Shown piece after piece: positions 16,333 to 24,250 of a stretch of DNA of 34,113 nt; position 1 is the first letter of the stretch, and each line of letters opens with the position of its first letter. The position numbers were made by a program, and so were the translations under genes. The stretch covers positions 1-34,113 of the forward strand of contig JAEZGQ010000086.1 of the NCBI GenBank assembly GCA_023416895.1, written 5' to 3'. A model generated the notes under the pieces. The model worked only from the letters and a program-made list of their open reading frames with translations. It did not search any database and was not told where the DNA came from. Source of the DNA: Bacillota bacterium. Its GTDB lineage: Bacteria > Bacillota > Clostridia > Christensenellales > CAG-138.

Positions 16333-18957
16333 TTAGTTGTTCTTGATCTTTGCCTGCGCCGCGGCGAGCCTTGCGATGGGCACGCGGAAGGGCGAGCAGG
16401 AAACGTAGTTGAGGCCGGTCTTGTGGCAGAACTCGATGGACGATGGGTCGCCGCCGTGTTCGCCGCAGATGCCGAGCTTGATGTTGGGGCGGGTCTGTTT
16501 GCCAAGATCCACAGCCATCTTCACAAGCTTGCCCACACCGACCTGATCGAGCCTCGCAAACGGGTCGGACTCGTAGATCTTCTTGTCGTAGTAAGCGCCG
16601 AGGAACTTCGCGGCGTCGTCGCGGCTGAAGCCAAACGTCATCTGCGTAAGGTCGTTGGTACCGAAGGAGAAGAACTCCGCCTCGGTGGCGATTTCGTCGG
16701 CGGTAAGAGCCGCGCGCGGAATCTCGATCATGGTGCCTACGAGGTACGGAATTTCAACGTCGCGCTCCGCCATAACCTTCTTGGCCGTATCTACAACGGT
16801 GGCCTTCACATAGGCAAGCTCTTTCACTTCGCCCACGAGCGGGATCATAATTTCAGGAATTACCGAGAAGCCGGTTTCCTTGCGCACGTTGATGGCGGCC
16901 TCAATGATGGCGCGGGTCTGCATTTCCGCGATTTCGGGGTAAGAAACCGCAAGGCGGCAGCCGCGGTGGCCCATCATGGGGTTGAACTCATGGAGCTCAT
17001 CCACGGTGGCGCGCAGCTCTTCAAACGTAAGGCCCATTTCCTTTGCGAGGGCAGCGATTTCCTCATCTTTGTGGGGCAGGAACTCATGGAGCGGGGGATC
17101 AAGCAGGCGGATGGTAACCGGGAATTCGCCCATCGCCTTGTAGATGCCTTCAAAGTCGCTCCTCTGCATGGGCAAAAGCTTTTCAAGCGCTACCCTGCGC
17201 TCCGCCTCGGTCTTGGACACGATCATCTGACGCACGGCCGGAATGCGGTCTTCCTCAAAGAACATATGCTCGGTGCGGCACAGGCCAATGCCCTCCGCGC
17301 CAAACTTAATGGCCTGCTGTGCGTCGCGCGGATTGTCTGCATTGGCACGCACCTTAAGGGTACGAATGCCGTCGGCCCAGCCCATGATGCGGCCGAATTC
17401 GCCGCTGATGGAAGCTTCTACCGTGGGAAGGGCTTCGCCGTAGATGTTGCCGGTGGAACCGTCGAGCGAAATATAATCGCCCTCCTTATATACACGGTCG
17501 CCGAGCGTGAAGCACTTCTTTTCCTCGTCCATCTTGATCTCGCCGCAGCCGGATACACAGCAGGTACCCATGCCACGCGCCACAACCGCCGCGTGAGAGG
17601 TCATGCCGCCGCGAACGGTGAGGATGCCCTGAGAATGGAACATGCCTTCGATGTCTTCGGGGCTGGTTTCAAGGCGTACAAGTACGACCTTTTCGCCGCG
17701 CAGCGCCCATTCGGTCGCATCTTCGGCGGTAAATACGATTTTGCCGCAGGCAGCGCCAGGCGAAGCGGGAAGCGCCTTGCCGACGGGCTTGGCGGCTTTA
17801 AGCGCCTTAGCATCAAACTGCGGGTGCAAGAGCGCGTCGAGCTGCTTCGGATCGATCATTTTTACGGCATCGATTTCGGAAATCATGCCCTCATCCACAA
17901 GATCGCAGGCGATCTTGAGAGCGGCGGCGGCGGTGCGCTTGCCGTTTCTGGTTTGGAGCATGTAAAGCTTGCGGTCTTCGATGGTGAATTCCATGTCCTG
18001 CATGTCGCGGTAGTGCTTTTCGAGCTTGCCGCAGATTTCAACGAACTGCGCGTAAGCTTCGGGCATCACCTTTTCAAGCTGGTCGATGGTCTGCGGCGTG
18101 CGAACGCCGGCCACGACGTCTTCGCCCTGAGCGTTGATAAGGAATTCGCCGAAAAGCTTGTTTTCGCCGGTGGCGGGGTTACGGGTGAACGCAACGCCGG
18201 TGCCGGAGTTGTCGCCGGTGTTGCCGAATACCATCATCTGTACGTTAACGGCGGTACCCCAAGAACTCGGGATATCGTTCATTCGCCTGTAGTAAATGGC
18301 GCGCGGATTGTTCCAGCTGCGGAACACCGCTTTGATCGCGCCCATGAGCTGCTCTTTCGGGTCGGAGGGGAAATCGGTCCCAAGTTTGGCCTTATATTCG
18401 GCCTTGAACTGCTCGGCAAGCTGCTTAAGGTCGTTGGCGTTAAGCTCGGTATCAAGGGTAACGCCCTTCTCGTGCTTCATTTTGTCAATGAGCTCTTCAA
18501 AGTACTTTTTGCCAACTTCCATAACGACGTCGGAATACATTTGAATGAAGCGACGGTAGGAGTCGTACGCAAAACGCGGGTTGTTGGTCTTTTTTGCAAA
18601 ACTTTCCACCACGGTGTCGTTCATGCCGAGGTTGAGGATGGTATCCATCATACCGGGCATGGAAGCGCGCGAACCGGAGCGAACCGACACGAGAAGCGGA
18701 TTTTCGGGGTCGCCGAATTTCTTGCCGCTGAGCGCTTCAAGCTTACCCATGTACTCGTAGATCTGGTTTACAATAGCTTCGCTGATCTTTTCGCCGTCTT
18801 CATAGTACTGGGTGCAAGCTTCGGTCGTAACCGTGAAGCCCTGCGGCACCGGCATGCCAAGGCCGGTCATTTCCGCGAGGTTCGCGCCTTTGCCACCGAG
18901 CAGGTTGCGCATGCTGGCGTTGCCCTCACTGAACATGTAGACAAATTTTTTGGACAT
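16333..18957 (-). CDS. ppdK: Pyruvate, phosphate dikinase
   Basis: PPDK interconverts pyruvate, ATP and phosphate with PEP, AMP and pyrophosphate, letting anaerobes run glycolysis with pyrophosphate or make PEP. Its 874 residues are the normal length. Seen in order: the ATP-grasp N-terminus (FSEGNASMRNLLGGKGANLA, SVRSGSRASMPGMMDTILNL), the swivelling phosphohistidine domain (TVRGGMTSHAAVVARGMG; the His is phosphorylated), and the PEP/pyruvate TIM barrel (RTEHMFFEEDRIPAVRQMI, MMGHRGCRL, FGTNDLTQMTFGFSRDD, and ICGEHGGDP with the catalytic Cys). GGAGGAG precedes the ATG. It is monocistronic, with its own promoter and terminator. No PPDK regulatory protein gene (ppsR) is adjacent. Confidence 0.98.
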   Translation of the reverse strand: MSKKFVYMFSEGNASMRNLLGGKGANLAEMTGLGMPVPQGFTVTTEACTQYYEDGEKISEAIVNQIYEYMGKLEALSGKKFGDPENPLLVSVRSGSRASMPGMMDTILNLGMNDTVVESFAKKTNNPRFAYDSYRRFIQMYSDVVMEVGKKYFEELIDKMKHEKGVTLDTELNANDLKQLAEQFKAEYKAKLGTDFPSDPKEQLMGAIKAVFRSWNNPRAIYYRRMNDIPSSWGTAVNVQMMVFGNTGDNSGTGVAFTRNPATGENKLFGEFLINAQGEDVVAGVRTPQTIDQLEKVMPEAYAQFVEICGKLEKHYRDMQDMEFTIEDRKLYMLQTRNGKRTAAAALKIACDLVDEGMISEIDAVKMIDPKQLDALLHPQFDAKALKAAKPVGKALPASPGAACGKIVFTAEDATEWALRGEKVVLVRLETSPEDIEGMFHSQGILTVRGGMTSHAAVVARGMGTCCVSGCGEIKMDEEKKCFTLGDRVYKEGDYISLDGSTGNIYGEALPTVEASISGEFGRIMGWADGIRTLKVRANADNPRDAQQAIKFGAEGIGLCRTEHMFFEEDRIPAVRQMIVSKTEAERRVALEKLLPMQRSDFEGIYKAMGEFPVTIRLLDPPLHEFLPHKDEEIAALAKEMGLTFEELRATVDELHEFNPMMGHRGCRLAVSYPEIAEMQTRAIIEAAINVRKETGFSVIPEIMIPLVGEVKELAYVKATVVDTAKKVMAERDVEIPYLVGTMIEIPRAALTADEIATEAEFFSFGTNDLTQMTFGFSRDDAAKFLGAYYDKKIYESDPFARLDQVGVGKLVKMAVDLGKQTRPNIKLGICGEHGGDPSSIEFCHKTGLNYVSCSPFRVPIARLAAAQAKIKNN

Positions 18958-19024
18958 TTCGTTCTCCTCCGTCTATCGTAAAATGATTATTGGAACCGTA
19001 TGGAAAATCTCTGAACCAACGCTA

Positions 19025-19053
19025 ATTATACCCATTCCCCTGTAAAATGGCAA
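19025..19053 (-). promoter_or_regulatory. Sigma-A-type promoter of ppdK
   Basis: Minus strand TTGCCA (19048-19053), 17-base spacer, TATAAT (19025-19030). It gives a leader of about 60 bases before the ppdK ATG. Confidence 0.82.
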
Positions 19054-19122
19054 TCATTTTCCGTGTGTATGCAAGAAAAACTTCATAATCCCTCGAAATA
19101 GCGACTTGCGGAAAAACGGCGT

Positions 19123-19851
19123 TTACAGCGCGTCCATCGCCTTAAAACGCCGTTCGAGTACATGCTCCGCATATTCATTTATAAGATGTTTCAGTTCGCC
19201 TCGCACCTGTTCGGGCAAACGCACCTTGTTAATATTCCCATCTTCCAAAAGAAGCATACGGCGCACCGCCTCCAGCGAAAGCGCGGAAACCCGCTGGCCT
19301 CGCGGCGCGCACGCCGCACACGCGGCCCCACCCGCCTCGGCGGAAAACACAAGCTTACTCTGGCGCGTCAGGTCACACCCGCATACGGCGCATTGCGTCA
19401 ACGACGGGCGGAAGCCAAGAAGCGAAAGGTATCTTACGGCAAAAACAATCGCCATATCCGTAGTGTCCAATTCCGCATATGCGGTAAAGCTAAGCGCATG
19501 ATACAAAAGCGACAGTTGTGCGCGCGCCTGCTCCCCTGCCGTAGCACCCGATTGCACCAGAGAAAGCATATACACGCCCGCCGCAAAACGCCCCATATCC
19601 TCGCGCAGGGGATAAAACGTTTCACGAACGTCGCATGCGTTTACGCTAAAACGATCCTTCGCGCCAAATAGAACGAACTCGCCATACACAAAAAGCTCAC
19701 ATGCACAAAGAAGAGGGCTTTTTTGCCGCCGGCAGCCGCGTGCGACAGCGCTCACAAGCCCCATTTCAGCTGTAAGAATATCGAGCATCCTATCGTTATC
19801 GCGATAATTCGCGTAACGCACCACGATGCCATTTACCGTACATAGCGCCAT
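19123..19851 (-). CDS. recO: DNA repair protein RecO
   Basis: RecO loads RecA onto SSB-coated DNA with RecR. The 242-residue product starts with an OB fold (MALCTVNGIVVRYANYRDND, ILTAEMGLVSAVARGCR) and has a helical C-terminal domain with a zinc-binding pattern CAVC about 165 residues in and CAAC later. The ATG at 19851 gives the family N-terminus and has GGGAG upstream; 22 further in-frame upstream codons look non-homologous. In Bacillus recO follows era and yqzL in the same direction. Here an island of opposite-strand genes separates era from recO. Confidence 0.93.
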   Translation of the reverse strand: MALCTVNGIVVRYANYRDNDRMLDILTAEMGLVSAVARGCRRQKSPLLCACELFVYGEFVLFGAKDRFSVNACDVRETFYPLREDMGRFAAGVYMLSLVQSGATAGEQARAQLSLLYHALSFTAYAELDTTDMAIVFAVRYLSLLGFRPSLTQCAVCGCDLTRQSKLVFSAEAGGAACAACAPRGQRVSALSLEAVRRMLLLEDGNINKVRLPEQVRGELKHLINEYAEHVLERRFKAMDAL

Positions 19852-19941
19852 ACGCCATTCACGCTCCCATGATTTGCAAGCTATGGAAAGCCAGATCAAA
19901 GAAAATACTAGAAACAAACTTCAAAAAGGAGCAAAACCTTT

Positions 19942-20070
19942 ATGAAAAAATGTCCGATTTCCGCAACGGATGTCGACGCGCTCTGGAAAAACTTCTCCCG
20001 CACAGGCAGAATCGGCGCTTACCTAATGTACCGTGCCATACGTCAGCGCGAGGAAAAAAAGGACGGCTAG
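19942..20070 (+). CDS. YqzL-like small protein (42 codons)
   Basis: A short frame begins at an ATG with AAGGAG ten bases upstream. The product begins MKKCPISATDVDALWKNFSR and ends in AIRQREEKKDG. Its core, W-x2-F-x2-TG-x-I-x-AYLMY, matches my recollection of the YqzL family, a protein of unknown function encoded between era and recO in Bacillus and Clostridia. Position supports the call, because it lies between these same two genes. It is on the opposite strand to both, divergent from recO by 90 bases, which is unusual. A fortuitous frame is unlikely given the match, the position and the ribosome-binding site. Confidence 0.72.
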   Translation: MKKCPISATDVDALWKNFSRTGRIGAYLMYRAIRQREEKKDG

Positions 20071-20405
20071 AAGGCGAGTAGGAAAGCCTCCCTCCGTAAG
20101 GCGCAAAGGAGGATGCGCCGCAACAGAAAACTTCATCTTTTCGCAGTTTTTCTTAGGGATACGGAAACCGCCGCATCCCTTTTTCATGGTTTGCCAACTT
20201 CCTGCGGCCATTATAGCATACATTTGACCATAGAAGCGGAGTGAATATGGTGAATTTTGTACGCTTGGTCGAAGGCCCATGGACGCTCGCGCATTAAAAA
20301 CGAATGTAAACGGGACGCTTGCGGATATTTTACCCTCCAAAAATTCACGTTTTTTCTTCTCGCAAAGTATTTTAAAATTTTTTATACTATTTTTAAATAT
20401 ATACC
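20071..20405. other. Intergenic stretch between yqzL-like gene and padR promoter
   Basis: No gene is supported. It contains short GC-rich self-complementary segments (GCCTCCCTCCG near 20091 with GGAGG at 20108), a minus-strand TATAAT at 20210-20215 without a good -35 box, and a plus-strand TTGACC (20225-20230) with TATGGT 16 bases on. The last 60 bases are strongly A+T-rich and could act as an UP element for the padR promoter. Confidence 0.5.
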
Positions 20406-20434
20406 TTGACAGCCGATGTACTATGGATTATATT
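20406..20434 (+). promoter_or_regulatory. Sigma-A-type promoter of the padR operon
   Basis: A perfect TTGACA (20406-20411), 17-base spacer, TATATT (20429-20434), preceded by an A/T-rich tract. Distant inverted pentamers GTACT (20418) and AGTAC (20451) flank the -10, but no convincing PadR operator is seen. Confidence 0.8.
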
Positions 20435-20475
20435 GTATTTGTTCAAGTGAAGTACCTCTGAAGGGAGTGTTGTGA

Positions 20476-20811
20476 TTGTCAATTGCAGGCGATCTAATCC
20501 GCGGGCATACGGATACCATTATCCTTGCGCATCTATACCGGCAAGATAGCTACGGATATGAGATCAACCGCGACATTCAAAAAAAGACGCAAGGCATGTA
20601 CGAATTCAAAGAAGCAACGCTGTACACCGCCGTGCGCAGGCTCGAGCAAAACGGGTGCATTACCTCGTATTGGGGAGACGAAAGCACCGGCGCGCGCCGC
20701 AGGTATTACGCCATCACGGAGCTTGGGCGCCAAACCTATTTGGGGCTCATCAAGGATTGGGAAAACGCCCGCGCTCTGATTGATAAACTGATTTATGTGG
20801 AGGGTATTTAA
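20476..20811 (+). CDS. PadR-family transcriptional regulator
   Basis: A 111-residue winged-helix protein. The family pattern is clear: IAGDLIRGHTDTIILAHLYR, DSYGYEINRDI, EFKEATLYTAVRRLEQNGCI and GARRRYYAITELGRQTYL, followed by a short C-terminal helix, so it is the small PadR subfamily. These proteins usually repress their own operon and a neighbouring membrane or transport gene and are released by ligands or stress. The start is TTG with AGGGAG eight bases upstream. It leads a three-gene operon with the HAAS-type and DUF4097 genes, spaced 2 and 10 bases apart. Confidence 0.93.
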   Translation: MSIAGDLIRGHTDTIILAHLYRQDSYGYEINRDIQKKTQGMYEFKEATLYTAVRRLEQNGCITSYWGDESTGARRRYYAITELGRQTYLGLIKDWENARALIDKLIYVEGI

Positions 20812-20813
20812 GT

Positions 20814-21464
20814 ATGGAAGCAAAGCTTCGCGCCTATGTGGAAGCGCTGTTTGAACAAGCGCCCAAAACCCGCAAAGCATATGAGCTCAAGGAAGAAATG
20901 ATTCAAAACCTCATCGAAAAGTTCCGTGACCTTTGCGCTGAGGGAAAAACAGAAGATGTTGCGTACAACATTGCCATCAGCAGCATCGGCGATACGAGCG
21001 AGCTGATCGCAGGCCTGAGTGAGCCGATGGCCGCGCTCACCCCCGAGCAGCAGAAAAAGAAAAGCCTCTATGCCGGCCTTACTGCGCTTGCGGTGGTACT
21101 TTACATCATCTCGGTCATACCGTTGATCGCGCTTTCCGTGCGGGGCGACGAAATTCTCGGTCTCGCGATAATGTTAGGGCTTGTGGCCGTGGCGACGGGG
21201 CTTATCATCTTCATCTCGATGACCAAACCAAAATACCACAAAGCGGAGGACACCATGGTAGAAGAGTTTAAAGAGTGGAAACACACCAAAGACGAACGCA
21301 ACGAAGCGCTCAAATCCGTCAACTCCGCCGTTTGGATGCTCACTGTCGTGGCGTACCTTATCGTCAGCCTCGGCACAGGCGCATGGCACATCACATGGGT
21401 GATCTTCCTGATCGGCATTGCCGTGCAACAGGTTGTCCGCGCAATTTTTCAGATCAAAAAGTGA
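20814..21464 (+). CDS. HAAS/DUF1700-type membrane protein
   Basis: A 216-residue protein. Residues 1-75 form a helical cytoplasmic domain typical of HAAS/permease-prefix domains (LRAYVEALFEQAP, YELKEEMIQNLIEKF, IAISSIGDTSELIAGL). Four membrane helices follow at about 86-107, 113-134, 170-188 and 190-210. A charged loop (EEFKEWKHTKDERNE) lies between the second and third. Such proteins are commonly encoded between a PadR regulator and a DUF4097 protein and are thought to act in envelope-stress regulation; the mechanism is unknown. It follows padR by two bases. Confidence 0.85.
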   Translation: MEAKLRAYVEALFEQAPKTRKAYELKEEMIQNLIEKFRDLCAEGKTEDVAYNIAISSIGDTSELIAGLSEPMAALTPEQQKKKSLYAGLTALAVVLYIISVIPLIALSVRGDEILGLAIMLGLVAVATGLIIFISMTKPKYHKAEDTMVEEFKEWKHTKDERNEALKSVNSAVWMLTVVAYLIVSLGTGAWHITWVIFLIGIAVQQVVRAIFQIKK

Positions 21465-21474
21465 GGAACCTTTT

Positions 21475-22434
21475 ATGAAAACATCTTCCATCATCCGTCT
21501 TGTCTGCTGGCTCGTGATCGCCTGCATTCTTGTGGGCGTGCTCGTGTGGGGCATGGGTCAAAGCGGCTTCAACTTCTCGTTTTTCCCCTTCTCCTGCGTT
21601 GGACGGGAAGTTCAAAACATCAGGCACAACGTACTCCAAGGCGATGTGGGGGCTTACTCGGAAAGCAACTCTTACGAAGTGCCGCTTGCTTCCATTGAAA
21701 CCATCGACATCAGCTGGGTCGACGGCAGCGTAAGCGTGGTTCCCTACGATGGGACTACCATCGCCTTCAGCGAAAGCTCCCTCACCGGAATCCCCGAAAA
21801 ATACGCGCTTAGCTACGCGGTCAACGGGAGCACACTTACCATTCAGTACTCCGTTTCCGACATCAATTGGAACACAGACTGGTGGAACCTTTCCAAAAAA
21901 CTTGAAGTACTCGTGCCTAAGGCCCTAGCAGGAGACTTTAAAAACCTTCGCGTGGACGCGGTTTCCGCAAGCGTGAATGTAAATGATATCAGCGGCGACA
22001 AAGTTGGTTTGAGCACGGTTTCGGGCAGCATCGACGCAACGAACGTTACGGCGAACACACTCGATCTTGAAACCGCCTCCGGCAGCTTGAAAACGACAGC
22101 CTGCATCATCGACAGCGTTCAGGCAAACTCGGTTTCGGGTGCCATCAAGCTCGAGGGTAGTTTCAACACGGTGCTTGCGGACGCGGTCTCCGGCTCATCC
22201 AGCGTAAAAAGCTCCGTTTGCCCCACAAGGGTGCGGATGGATACGGTTTCGGGCGCATGCTCCCTCGCCATACCTGAAAGCAGCGGCTTTACTGCCCGTT
22301 ACAGCACGGTTTCCGGTGGCTTCTCCTGCGCCTTCCCCGCCACCATTTCCAACGACCGTGCAACATATGGTGACGGCTCTGCCGATTTCAGTTTCAACAC
22401 GGTGAGCGGCAGCATCCAAATCGTAAAAAACTAA
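21475..22434 (+). CDS. DUF4097-family beta-helical surface protein
   Basis: A 319-residue protein with one N-terminal membrane anchor (about residues 6-27, IIRLVCWLVIACILVGVLVW) and an extracytoplasmic DUF4097/LiaG-like region. The latter is made of short beta-strand repeats with recurrent TVSGS/AVSGS elements (VSASVNV, TVSGSIDA, TASGSLK, SVSGAIKL, TVSGGFSC, TVSGSIQI), suggesting a right-handed beta-helix. The ATG at 21475 has GAGG upstream; a longer frame from 21418 overlaps the previous gene and lacks support. It is the last gene of the operon, followed by a strong shared terminator. Confidence 0.88.
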   Translation: MKTSSIIRLVCWLVIACILVGVLVWGMGQSGFNFSFFPFSCVGREVQNIRHNVLQGDVGAYSESNSYEVPLASIETIDISWVDGSVSVVPYDGTTIAFSESSLTGIPEKYALSYAVNGSTLTIQYSVSDINWNTDWWNLSKKLEVLVPKALAGDFKNLRVDAVSASVNVNDISGDKVGLSTVSGSIDATNVTANTLDLETASGSLKTTACIIDSVQANSVSGAIKLEGSFNTVLADAVSGSSSVKSSVCPTRVRMDTVSGACSLAIPESSGFTARYSTVSGGFSCAFPATISNDRATYGDGSADFSFNTVSGSIQIVKN

Positions 22435-22455
22435 GCCTCTTCCTCTCCCATATAA

Positions 22456-22488
22456 AATCGGGCGTCGGTATTTTACCGACGCCCGATT
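22456..22488. terminator. Bidirectional terminator between DUF4097 gene and era
   Basis: AATCGGGCGTCGGTA and TACCGACGCCCGATT pair perfectly over 15 bp with a TTT loop. It lies between convergent genes; the minus-strand side continues TTTTAT, serving era, and the plus side GATTG. Confidence 0.85.
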
Positions 22489-22503
22489 GATTGCATCTAA
22501 TGA

Positions 22504-23400
22504 TTACGGCTCATACCCGAGCTCGCGCATGGCGGAAACGCTGTTGCGCCAGTCCTCGCGCACCTTCACCCAAAGCTGAAGGTTCACCTGCTCGCCAAGC
22601 ATCAGTTCTACTTCCTTTCGCGCTTCAGAACCGATGCGCTTGAGCATGCTGCCGCCTTTGCCGATGATGATTCCCTTATGCCCTTCACGCTCGCAATAAA
22701 TGGTTGCCCAAATATCCATAAGCGCCATGTCTTCGCGCTTTGCCATTTTGTCAACGCTCACACCAAGCCCATGCGGCACTTCTTCCTTCAAAAGCCTTAG
22801 CGCCCGCTCGCGGATAAGCTCGGAAACAAGAATTCTTTCCGGTTGGTCGGTTACCATGTCGTCAGGGAAATACTGCGGGCCCTGCTCAAGAAACGAGAAA
22901 AGGCGCTGTTCAAGCGCTTCAAGCCCGCGTCCCTCGACGGCGGAAATGTTGAGCACATCGGCAAAAAAGCCCGCCGCACGGAGTTTTTCACCCGCTGCTT
23001 CCACATCCGCAAGCGATGCGCGGTCGATCTTGTTGATGGCGGCGACCACAGGTGCCTTGGCGTTTTTGAGCCTTTCCATAAGCGCTTCGTCCTTCGGCCC
23101 GATGCCGCGCTCCGCATCCACCACAAACAAAACCGCTTCCACCTCGGAAAGCGCGTCGTAGGCGACCTTGAGCATGTATTCGCCAAGCCTGTTTTTGGGC
23201 GCGGTAACACCCGGCGTATCCAGAAACACAATCTGATAACCGGGGCGCGTTAAAACGCCCATCACGCGGTTGCGCGTTGTTTGCGCGCGTTCGCTCACGA
23301 TGGATACCTTCTGCCCCACCATGCGGTTAAGAAGCGTACTTTTGCCCACGTTTGGCGAGCCAATGATGGAAACGAACCCCGAGCGGTAAACTGCGTTCAT
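22504..23400 (-). CDS. era: GTPase Era
   Basis: Era binds the 3' end of 16S rRNA and is needed for 30S maturation. The 298-residue product has GSPNVGKST (14-22), the switch ERAQTTRNRV, DTPG, NKID, and the C-terminal KH domain with EREGHKGIIIGKGGSMLKRI (GKGG loop). The ATG overlaps the stop of cdd by four bases. It is the last gene of the operon that runs from sigG/yqfC. Confidence 0.97.
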   Translation of the reverse strand: MNAVYRSGFVSIIGSPNVGKSTLLNRMVGQKVSIVSERAQTTRNRVMGVLTRPGYQIVFLDTPGVTAPKNRLGEYMLKVAYDALSEVEAVLFVVDAERGIGPKDEALMERLKNAKAPVVAAINKIDRASLADVEAAGEKLRAAGFFADVLNISAVEGRGLEALEQRLFSFLEQGPQYFPDDMVTDQPERILVSELIRERALRLLKEEVPHGLGVSVDKMAKREDMALMDIWATIYCEREGHKGIIIGKGGSMLKRIGSEARKEVELMLGEQVNLQLWVKVREDWRNSVSAMRELGYEP

Positions 23401-23813
23401 ACGTTCAAATCCGAAGGCGTAAACGGTGCGGGAAGCATCTCGCCAAATGGCACTACCCTGTACTGGCCGCTACGGTTGGCACAGATTACCGGAAGATCCG
23501 GCTCGCAAAACTCCGCAAGCACTTGGCGGCAAACCCCGCAAGGCGCGGCAAACCCCTCGCCGTCCCAAACGATGGCAATCGCCTCAAAGCGCCGTTCGCC
23601 GTCGTAAACCGCCTTAAAAATGGCCGTGCGCTCCGCGCAGTTGGTGGGCGAATACGCCGCGTTTTCGATGTTGCACCCAAGGTAATATGCGCCCGAGGCC
23701 GTTTTCAGGCACGCGCCAACGCGGAATTTCGAATACGGCACATAGGCCCTTTCCTTGGCGTCGTTTGCCATACGCAGCATGTTTTTGATTTCAAAATCGT
23801 GAATTTGGATCAT
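23397..23813 (-). CDS. cdd: Cytidine deaminase
   Basis: It deaminates cytidine and deoxycytidine to the uridine forms in pyrimidine salvage. The 138-residue homotetramer-type enzyme shows YVPYSKFRVGACL, GCNIENAAY, the catalytic C59-A-E61, and PCGVCRQ with zinc ligands C92 and C95. It overlaps ybeY and era by four bases each. dgkA, which precedes cdd in B. subtilis, is missing. Confidence 0.96.
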   Translation of the reverse strand: MIQIHDFEIKNMLRMANDAKERAYVPYSKFRVGACLKTASGAYYLGCNIENAAYSPTNCAERTAIFKAVYDGERRFEAIAIVWDGEGFAAPCGVCRQVLAEFCEPDLPVICANRSGQYRVVPFGEMLPAPFTPSDLNV

Positions 23814-24250
23814 CGTTTCAACCCCATATCATTTAATATTTTTTCTTGGAGGGCAAACATGGTTTTAGCGTCCCCCTCGGTCATATGGTCGTAACCAAGA
23901 ATGTGGAGCGTGCCGTGCACGGCGAGGAAGCCGAACTCTCGCTCCGGCGAATGCCCATATTCCTCCGCCTGCAAAAACGCGCGCGGGCAGGAAATGGCAA
24001 TGTCACCCAAGAAACCGTCAGGAATATCACTGATTGCCTCCCCTTCGTTTGCGGGGAAACTCAGCACATCGGTCGAAGCGTCGATGCTACGAAAACCGCG
24101 GTTGAGCGCGCGGATCTCCTCGTCGTCGGTCAGCACCACATTGATGTCCCCCTCCGCGCTTTCATGGGCAAGCGCAAAAGAGACGGCGCTTTCCACTGTA
24201 GAAAGAACGGTTTGCGGAAGGTTTTCCACGTTGACGATGACATCGATCAC
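23810..24250 (-). CDS. ybeY: Endoribonuclease YbeY
   Basis: YbeY is a zinc metalloprotein that acts in 16S rRNA 3' end processing and ribosome quality control. The 146-residue product has the metal motif H-X3-H-X5-H at H112, H116 and H122 (HGTLHILGYDH) and the family segment STDVLSFP. The GTG start overlaps the stop of pgpH (GTGA). The adjacent phoH and era genes are the usual partners. Confidence 0.95.
   Translation of the reverse strand: MIDVIVNVENLPQTVLSTVESAVSFALAHESAEGDINVVLTDDEEIRALNRGFRSIDASTDVLSFPANEGEAISDIPDGFLGDIAISCPRAFLQAEEYGHSPEREFGFLAVHGTLHILGYDHMTEGDAKTMFALQEKILNDMGLKR

Noticed and set aside
16300..18981. An 893-codon open frame antisense to ppdK
   Set aside because: It mirrors ppdK and arises from its codon bias; the protein has no recognisable features and there is no ribosome-binding site or promoter in support.
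20023..20340. Minus-strand frame opposite the yqzL-like gene (possible small protein from about 20188)
   Set aside because: It overlaps the better supported yqzL-like gene, lacks a good -35 box and has no recognisable domain.
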